This document shows, one piece after another, positions 1 to 3,952 of a DNA stretch of 7,597 bases. The position numbers and the translations under genes are program-made. Source of the stretch: Anaerolineae bacterium. Lineage in GTDB: Bacteria > Chloroflexota > Anaerolineae > B4-G1. Under the pieces are notes generated by a model, which searched no databases, was not told the DNA's origin, and saw only the letters and a program-made list of their open reading frames with translations. The number at the start of each line of letters is the position of its first letter. Position 1 is the stretch's first letter. The DNA lies in assembly GCA_016783285.1 (NCBI GenBank), contig JADHWW010000089.1, positions 1-7,597 of the forward strand. The letters are read 5' to 3'.

Positions 1-21
1 CTCGATATTTTGGGGCAAATA
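1..21. repeat. Partial left end of the ~150-bp dispersed repeat
   Basis: These 21 bases are identical to positions 3356-3376, the left part of the complete repeat copy between 3349 and 3498. The match stops abruptly at position 22. This is therefore either a truncated copy or a shared end sequence cut by the window edge and by a later insertion. No gene is seen between here and 437: the rest of the stretch is repeats plus about 50 bases of unassigned spacer. Confidence 0.6.
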
Positions 22-55
22 TAGGGTTGTTCAATTCTCGACAATCCTCCTTGTT

Positions 56-146
56 CTGTCATTCTGAGGAGCGGAGCGACGAAGAATCTCGTTCTCACGG
101 TGCAAAGTGGAGATTCTTCGCTCCCTACGGTCGCTCAGAATGACAG
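56..146. repeat. Imperfect inverted repeat, MITE-like
   Basis: The left arm (56-90) and the reverse complement of the right arm (110-146) both begin CTGTCATTCTGAG and both end GAAGAATCTC. They differ by a few bases and a small length change in the middle. About 19 bases separate the arms. As RNA the element would fold into one long hairpin on either strand. Similar 'TCATTCTGAG...GAAGAATCT' sequences are, from memory, very common intergenic repeats in Chloroflexota and some other phyla. There is no open frame of its own and no transposase, so it would be non-autonomous if mobile. Confidence 0.75.
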
Positions 147-159
147 TTATCTGAGAACT

Positions 160-294
160 GATCTGCTCTGGGAGCAAATAGCCCCCGGGCATCGCCGCTG
201 GTATGGATGCGCCAACTTGTTGGCGTTTTTGCCGACCGGAACCTGTTTCCGTAAGACCGAAACAAGTTTCGGCGTCCATATTCCCCAATTTATT
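160..294. repeat. 135-bp repeat, tandem copy 1
   Basis: This is the first of two head-to-tail units with a period of exactly 135 bp. It differs from the second unit at four positions by eye (for example 167 and 229). It contains two 7-bp-stem hairpins: CGCCAAC/GTTGGCG at 210-225, followed on the plus strand by TTTTT, and CCGAAAC/GTTTCGG at 257-272. Outside these lie TATGGATGC near 202 and its near inverse GGCGTCCATA near 271. The 8-mer TGATCTGC occurs at 159-166, 294-301 and 429-436, bracketing both units. Open frames across it simply translate the repeat. Confidence 0.9.
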
Positions 295-436
295 GATCTG
301 CCCTGGGAGCAAATAGCCCCCGGGCATCGCCGCTGGTATGGATGCGCCAACTTGTTGGCGTTTCTGCCGACCGGAATCTGCTTCCGTAAGACCGAAACAA
401 GTTTCGGCGTCCATATTCCCCAATTTATTGATCTGC
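295..436. repeat. 135-bp repeat, tandem copy 2, next to the nnr stop codon
   Basis: Second tandem unit, about 97 percent identical to the preceding one. It carries the same hairpins at 345-360 and 392-407 and ends with the third TGATCTGC (429-436). Only one base separates that 8-mer from the nnr stop codon (minus strand, 440-438). The repeat therefore forms the immediate 3' flank of nnr. On the minus strand, the hairpin at 407-392 is followed by TCTTACGG, a weak T-tract. Confidence 0.9.
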
Positions 437-437
437 A

Positions 438-2126
438 TCACGCTCCGGCAATGCGTTGCCACGCCCGCGGTAGACGCGCGAGGACATCTCCGGCAACCAT
501 CCCCGCTGCTCCCAGGTCCGCTCGCGCCAGTTCCCCGGCCAACCCGTGCAGGTAGGCTCCGGCCGCGGCCGCCTCGAACGCGCTCAACCCCTGCGCCCGC
601 AGGGCCACGATGGTCCCCGCCAATACGTCCCCGGTGCCGGCCTTCGCCAGCCCGGGGTTGGCGAAGGGCTCAATACCGGTTCGACCGTCGGGCGCGGCCA
701 CGACGGTGTGCGCGCCCTTGAGCACGATCACCTGGCCCCAGGCGGCGGCCTGCTCCTGCGCCACCGCCACCCGGTTGGCCTGCACGTCGCCGGTGGTGCA
801 CCCCATCAGCCGCGCCATCTCGCCGGGGTGCGGGGTCAGGATCACCTCGGGGGGCAGTCGCTTGGGCCAATCCTCCATTTCGGTCAGGATGTTCAACCCG
901 TCGGCGTCCACCACCAGGGGAGGCAACGCGGGCAGCGAGGCCGTGCTTCCGCCAGTACCCCCAAAGCCCAGGTGTCTCTTTCCCACGCCGTGCAACAATG
1001 TTTTGACGAAGGCTGTCGTCTCCCGCTCGCGTCCCAGCCCCGGCCCCACCAGCAGCGCGTCGTATCCCTCTAACCGCTCTGCCAACACGCTGACGGCGCT
1101 GGCGGCGATGACTCCGAGTTCGTGGGGTAGTAACAGGTAGGTCGCCTCGGCCAGGCGGGCCGCGACCGCAGTGTGGATGGCGGCGGGCAGCGCCAGGGTG
1201 ACGAGGCCAGCCCCGGCCCGGGTCGCCGCCGCCCCGGCCAGGTAGGCCGCTCCGGTGTAGTTGACCGATCCGGCCACGATCAGCGCCTTGCCGAAGGTGC
1301 CCTTGTGGGCATCCGGTGGGCGCGGCGGCAGCCACCCCCGCACCATCTCCGGCGTGACCACCTCTAGTCTCACGTCGGCCGCCAGGGATGGGTCAACACC
1401 GATGTCGGCGACGACCAGTTCACCCAGCGCGCCCGCGCCGGGGAAGCGCAAGTGCCCCGGTTTGGGGTAGGCAAAGGTCACTGTGAGGTCGGCCGGGACT
1501 GTCACCTCGTCCAACGCGCCGCTGTCATAGTCCAGGCCGGAGGGGCCATCCACGGCGACGATGAACGGCTGCCCCCCCCTCATCCCCCCCAACTTTGGGG
1601 GGGAAAGAGGGGGGGCGGCGGTGGCGACCAGTGAGGTCAACGTCTCGCGGGGAACATCTCTGCGCGCTGCCAGCGATTGTCCCACCAGGCCGAGCATCTC
1701 TGCCAGCGCACCGCGCAATGGGAGGCGCGTTCCGGTGCCCAGCAGTGCATCCACCACCACGTCGGCTTCGCGCACCAGGCGCCGGAGACGGCGCCATTCC
1801 TCGTCCTCACCGGCAAGCACGACGTGCAACCCCCGCTCCTGCACCAGACGCCAGTTCTCGTCCTCGGCGGGGTCACGTGGCTTGAGCAGATAACACACCA
1901 CGCTGGCGCCGGCCTCGGCCAGGTAGCGCGCCGCGACCAGCCCATCACCGCCGTTGTTGCCCGGCCCCACCAGGATCAGTATTCGCTTGCCCCGCACCTC
2001 CCGTCGTGCAGCGATGGCCTTGGCCACCGCCCGGCCGGCCCGCTCCATCATCGCCGCGTAAGAGTGACCGGCCGCGTCCGAGGCGGATTCGATGCGGCGC
2101 ATTTTTTCTACAGTTACGACCTTCAT
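438..2126 (-). CDS. nnr: Bifunctional NAD(P)H-hydrate epimerase / ADP-dependent NAD(P)H-hydrate dehydratase
   Basis: 562-aa cytosolic metabolite-repair enzyme. The N-terminal YjeF_N domain (about 1-258) interconverts the R and S forms of hydrated NAD(P)H. The C-terminal ribokinase-like domain (about 265-557) dehydrates the S form using ADP. Visible motifs are VGPGNNGGDG (53-62) and VDGPSGLD (192-199) in the epimerase, then HKGTFGKALIVAGS (274-287), VVDADGLN (405-412), TPHPGEM (431-437) and AKAGTGDVLAG (494-504, probable catalytic Asp500). The ATG at 2126 has GGAGGGAG just upstream and is where family homology begins; the open frame runs on to 2372, but that extension translates another gene's remains. 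The start overlaps the preceding pseudogene's TGA as ATGA, a sign of former translational coupling. Oddities are a repeat-encoded Pro/Gly stretch at residues 171-186 and a Gly-rich loop at about 383-402. Both fall between conserved motifs, so activity may be retained. Confidence 0.95.
   Translation of the reverse strand: MKVVTVEKMRRIESASDAAGHSYAAMMERAGRAVAKAIAARREVRGKRILILVGPGNNGGDGLVAARYLAEAGASVVCYLLKPRDPAEDENWRLVQERGLHVVLAGEDEEWRRLRRLVREADVVVDALLGTGTRLPLRGALAEMLGLVGQSLAARRDVPRETLTSLVATAAPPLSPPKLGGMRGGQPFIVAVDGPSGLDYDSGALDEVTVPADLTVTFAYPKPGHLRFPGAGALGELVVADIGVDPSLAADVRLEVVTPEMVRGWLPPRPPDAHKGTFGKALIVAGSVNYTGAAYLAGAAATRAGAGLVTLALPAAIHTAVAARLAEATYLLLPHELGVIAASAVSVLAERLEGYDALLVGPGLGRERETTAFVKTLLHGVGKRHLGFGGTGGSTASLPALPPLVVDADGLNILTEMEDWPKRLPPEVILTPHPGEMARLMGCTTGDVQANRVAVAQEQAAAWGQVIVLKGAHTVVAAPDGRTGIEPFANPGLAKAGTGDVLAGTIVALRAQGLSAFEAAAAGAYLHGLAGELARADLGAAGMVAGDVLARLPRAWQRIAGA
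1571..1615. repeat. G/C-rich palindromic repeat inserted in frame within nnr
   Basis: A 45-bp imperfect palindrome: runs of C with CAT and an AACTTT centre, then runs of G with AAA. It encodes Pro/Gly-rich residues 171-186 of Nnr, including PPLSPPKLGG. Its reverse complement matches positions 6940-6982 inside the peptidase gene almost base for base, including CCCCCCCTCTTTCCCCCCC. It lies directly before the VAVDGPSGLD strand of the epimerase domain, where the family normally has only a short loop. Confidence 0.85.
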
Positions 2127-2433
2127 TGCTCCCTCCAGGTTAAACGCACGATCAGCCGTGTCAGCCAGTTCGTCGGCCCCAGGCCCAACTGGCGGTACCA
2201 CGCCAGCGTCGCCCGTGCGCCCTCCTCGAACGGCGTAGGGACGAAGCCCAACTCGCGCCGGGCCTTCTCGCTGGAGACCTCCCAGTCGCAGAAGACGTAA
2301 GATATCAGATTGATGGGATAGTAGGGCTCTCGTCCGGTGTAGCGCGACAGGTACGTCCACACCCGCGCTCAACGAGATAGGGGCACAACGTGTGCCCCAG
2401 GAAGCCAGTGGCGCCGGTGACGAGGATGCTCAT
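2123..2433 (-). pseudogene. Remnant of an SDR-family NAD-dependent epimerase/dehydratase
   Basis: From ATG 2433 the frame begins MSILVTGATGFLGH, the Rossmann beta-alpha-beta start with the GxxGxxG dinucleotide motif. It keeps family sense only to about residue 24 (YLVERG), then runs out of frame to a TGA after 41 codons. A different frame, entered near 2362, gives a typical SDR epimerase C-terminus (SYVFCDWEVSSEKARRELGF, then an EEGARATLAWYRQ helix) ending at TGA 2125-2123. About 24 N-terminal and 78 C-terminal residues remain of a family usually near 330, so some 220 codons are missing at an out-of-frame junction around 2360. The C-terminal stop overlaps the nnr ATG, so it was once the coupled upstream gene of nnr. 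No strong ribosome-binding site precedes 2433. An assembly collapse could mimic this. Confidence 0.85.
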
Positions 2434-2468
2434 AGAACGCGGATGGGCGGGATTAGCGGATTTTCATA

Positions 2469-2820
2469 CGCCCCAGGCAGGACTCGAACCTGCAACAGCC
2501 GGATTAGCCTACCCCACCGAGTTTCCCCGGCCAGCCCTATCCTCCGGCTGTTGGAGTCTGGACTATATCATCACCTTCGGTCTCACCCGGTCAGGTGCCC
2601 CGCGTGTAGTCTCTGAGGAGTCCCGACTCTCAAGTAGGGTTCCCTGCTGATTGCCCAATCCGCTGTGCTTTTTAGAGCCTTCACGCCTGTCCTCTCGGAC
2701 TACGTTGTGGCGACAGCGGCTTCAGGGTGTTCCAGCATATAGCGGGGTTCTACGCTGCGCATTTCTGCGCAGGCACTCCTTTGTTAAAGTCCGGCGCTCT
2801 GTCCATTGAGCTACTGGGGC
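2469..2820 (-). tRNA. tRNA-Arg(UCU), interrupted by a group I intron
   Basis: The 5' exon (2820-2787, 34 nt) gives acceptor GCCCCAG, a D-arm with GCTC/GAGC stem, G26 and CCGGACTT. The 3' exon (2507-2469, 39 nt) gives CTAATCCGG, variable CTGTT, T-arm GCAGG-TTCGAGT-CCTGC, acceptor CTGGGGC and discriminator G73. Joined, the anticodon stem CCGGA/TCCGG closes a 7-nt loop CTTCTAA with anticodon TCT, which reads AGA/AGG. All acceptor and T-stem pairs are Watson-Crick. CCA is not encoded. The intron splits the anticodon between positions 34 and 35. The gene begins 14 nt after the stop codon of the upstream protein gene and ends 35 nt before the epimerase remnant. Its 5' end is therefore probably made by RNase P from a longer transcript. 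Confidence 0.93.
2508..2786 (-). ncRNA. Group I self-splicing intron (279 nt, no ORF)
   Basis: A ribozyme that would excise itself from the tRNA-Arg precursor by guanosine-initiated transesterification. Traceable helices on the minus strand are: P1, exon ACUU (2790-2787) with GAGU (2778-2775), giving a U-G wobble at the 5' splice site; P2, a 7-bp stem with GAAA loop (2772-2755); P3, CCCCGC (2747-2742) with GCGGGG (2603-2598); P4, TGCTG (2737-2733) with CAGCA (2649-2645); P5, CCGCTG (2719-2714) with CAGCGG (2665-2660), enclosing a GUCC-GAGA-GGAC hairpin; and P7, GACTA (2611-2607) with TAGTC (2565-2561). The R-like AGAGACTA and S-like GATATAGTCC signatures are typical. The intron ends in G (2508). 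No homing endonuclease frame is present. The size and small catalytic core recall tRNA introns of the IC3 type. Confidence 0.92.
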
Positions 2821-2834
2821 ACGATGATGATATT

Positions 2835-3263
2835 CTAACCCGATGGCACATCCCTGTCAAGCCCCCCATCGGCGACGAACGCCGCGAACGCTGCCACGTC
2901 GGGAAAGACGCGCTCGGAGAGAGAATGTACGACCCAGTTGTCCGTCAGCGGGGAGATGGTGTAGATGCGCGCTCCGCCCTGGTAGGCGTTCCACATCTCG
3001 ATGGCCGTGCCCATACTGGCCGACGGGGCGTAAGCCACCAGCACGTCCACCCGGCCGGCCAATTCGACCAGTTCCAGAAACGTCCGCCGGGCCTGTTCCG
3101 GGCCGTAATCCACGCTATCGGGATGCAACTCAAAAGGGTCCAACACGTCAATATTGGGATCGTACTGCCGCGCAATCTGAGCGATTTCGCGGCGATAGTC
3201 CTGGCCCTCGATTTCCCCATCACTGCGGGAGCCCTGCATAATGCCGGCAATGAACATACGCAC
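2835..3263 (-). CDS. Nucleoside 2-deoxyribosyltransferase-like protein
   Basis: 142 aa. The start opens with a glycine-rich beta strand (FIAGIMQGSR, residues 4-13). Later DVLVAYAPSASMGTAIEM (73-90) resembles the nucleoside 2-deoxyribosyltransferase signature in which a GTA-x-E motif supplies the nucleophilic glutamate, here Glu89. Such enzymes swap the base on deoxynucleosides; related proteins of this fold act as nucleoside hydrolases. The substrate here cannot be inferred. I chose GTG at 3263 because AAGGAGA lies 6 nt upstream; ATG at 3257 (12 nt from the same site) is the alternative. No signal peptide or membrane segment is seen. The stop lies 14 nt before the tRNA-Arg gene in the same orientation, suggesting one transcript. 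The function is assigned from motif resemblance only. Confidence 0.75.
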   Translation of the reverse strand: MRMFIAGIMQGSRSDGEIEGQDYRREIAQIARQYDPNIDVLDPFELHPDSVDYGPEQARRTFLELVELAGRVDVLVAYAPSASMGTAIEMWNAYQGGARIYTISPLTDNWVVHSLSERVFPDVAAFAAFVADGGLDRDVPSG

Positions 3264-3296
3264 GATAGTCTCCTTCTTGATGTAGGTGAATAGCAA

Positions 3297-3318
3297 CGCC
3301 GCGACGATTGTCGCGGCG
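3297..3318. other. Perfect 9-bp inverted repeat upstream of the 2835-3263 gene
   Basis: CGCCGCGAC (3297-3305) and GTCGCGGCG (3310-3318) pair perfectly around a GATT centre, 34 bp before the GTG start at 3263. No T-tract follows on either strand (the minus strand continues TTGCTATTC), so it is a poor intrinsic terminator. It could be a 5'-UTR hairpin or an operator. Confidence 0.6.
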
Positions 3319-3348
3319 CGAGAATCACAGCCTCAAACGTGGCTAATC

Positions 3349-3498
3349 GTATCCTCTCGATATTTTGGGGCAAATAGCCCCTATCTGTCACCGGTGATAT
3401 GGATGCGCCAACTTGTTGGCATTTTTGCCGGCCGGAACCTGCTTCCGCAAAACCGAAACAAGTTTCGGCATCCATATTCCCCAATTTACTGAGCAGAT
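3349..3498. repeat. Complete ~150-bp dispersed repeat with 10-bp flanking direct repeats
   Basis: Third copy of the element seen at 160-436. GTGGCTAATC occurs at 3339-3348 and again at 3499-3508, exactly bracketing it, as a target-site duplication would. The ends share an imperfect inverted TTGGGG-type core (ATTTTGGGG at 3360-3368 and the complement of CCCCAATTT near 3479-3487). Internal features are a GGGGC/GCCCC hairpin (3367-3381), the palindrome TCACCGGTGA (3389-3398), hairpins at 3406-3420 and 3453-3468, and ATATGGATGC matched by inverted GCATCCATAT. The right-hand direct repeat contains the stop codon of the neighbouring minus-strand gene. No transposase is encoded. Confidence 0.85.
3449..3468 (-). 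terminator. Possible intrinsic terminator carried by the repeat
   Basis: On the minus strand CCGAAACTTGTTTCGG (3468-3453) forms a compact hairpin followed at once by TTTTG. It lies 34 nt after the stop codon of the 3503-3952 gene, the right place to end that operon. The stem is only 6-7 bp, so efficiency is uncertain. The same element carries a plus-strand counterpart, best seen at 210-230, where CGCCAACTTGTTGGCG is followed by TTTTT. Confidence 0.4.
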
Positions 3499-3502
3499 GT
3501 GG

Positions 3503-3952
3503 CTAATCCTTCTGTACCGGCCGGATCCCCTTGTACACCTGCCGGCCTGCCAGGGTGCGCAAAATCCTCTCCGGCGGACGGCCAGTGATACTGCCCAGTA
3601 CCCGGCACGTCAACGGCACGTTGCCATTCGCCAGAAACACACGAAAAACCACATCTACCAACGACAGGTGCTCGCTGATATAGTCGGGCTGCTTGCTGCA
3701 ATGAACCTGCAACACGTGCTGCAGCCCATCTACCTGTGTCACTTCACCTGTCTTTTCATTTATCCAGTCAATCTTTTCTGTATCAAAGTGTTCGCTGAAA
3801 ACAGCCCGATGCTCCTGGCAGAGGTGGGAACGCAATTCCACGCCTATACGCAGCCCTTTCCGCTCCCACCATCCATAGTCAACGTGAAACGGCGTGTCGA
3901 GTGTAGGCTTGACCAGCGTGGGCAGCGAAGGAGGAACAGTAATTCTACTCAT
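3503..3952 (-). CDS. Conserved-looking protein with a C-terminal winged-helix-like region, unknown function
   Basis: 149 aa, family not recognised. The first 40 residues include an aromatic stretch (FHVDYGWWERKG, 22-33). A Cys-x2-His (C45, H48) and an adjacent His-Cys (H84, C85) could together form a metal site, possibly a decayed zinc ribbon. Residues about 97-145 (LVDVVFRVFLANGN..., GRPPERILRTLAGRQVYKGI) have the helix pattern and basic turn of a winged-helix DNA-binding fold. No signal peptide is seen. The ATG at 3952 overlaps the last 8 bases of the upstream gene, so the two are almost certainly co-translated. The open frame extends further upstream, but only inside that gene. The TAG stop lies within one of the 10-bp direct repeats flanking the neighbouring repeat element. 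A regulatory or nucleic-acid-linked role is inference. Confidence 0.8.
   Translation of the reverse strand: MSRITVPPSLPTLVKPTLDTPFHVDYGWWERKGLRIGVELRSHLCQEHRAVFSEHFDTEKIDWINEKTGEVTQVDGLQHVLQVHCSKQPDYISEHLSLVDVVFRVFLANGNVPLTCRVLGSITGRPPERILRTLAGRQVYKGIRPVQKD

Noticed and set aside
160..436. CRISPR array
   Set aside because: There are only two 135-bp units, nearly identical along their whole length, without alternating repeats and unique spacers.
31..721. Open frames with an internally repeated peptide (containing GNMDAETCFG) on the minus strand and matching plus-strand frames
   Set aside because: They are translations of the 135-bp tandem repeat and of nnr in the wrong frame. The same peptide reappears at 2945-3484 only because the repeat recurs there. 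No ribosome-binding site or family resemblance.
2127..2372. 82-codon N-terminal extension of nnr
   Set aside because: It is the epimerase remnant read out of frame. The Nnr family begins at MKVVTVEKM, and ATG 2126 has its own GGAGGGAG site.
2390..3293. Plus-strand open frames across the tRNA, intron and the deoxyribosyltransferase-like gene
   Set aside because: They run antisense through the tRNA exons, the ribozyme helices and a better-supported coding frame.
3297..3318. Intrinsic terminator at the GC-rich inverted repeat
   Set aside because: No T-tract follows the hairpin on either strand.
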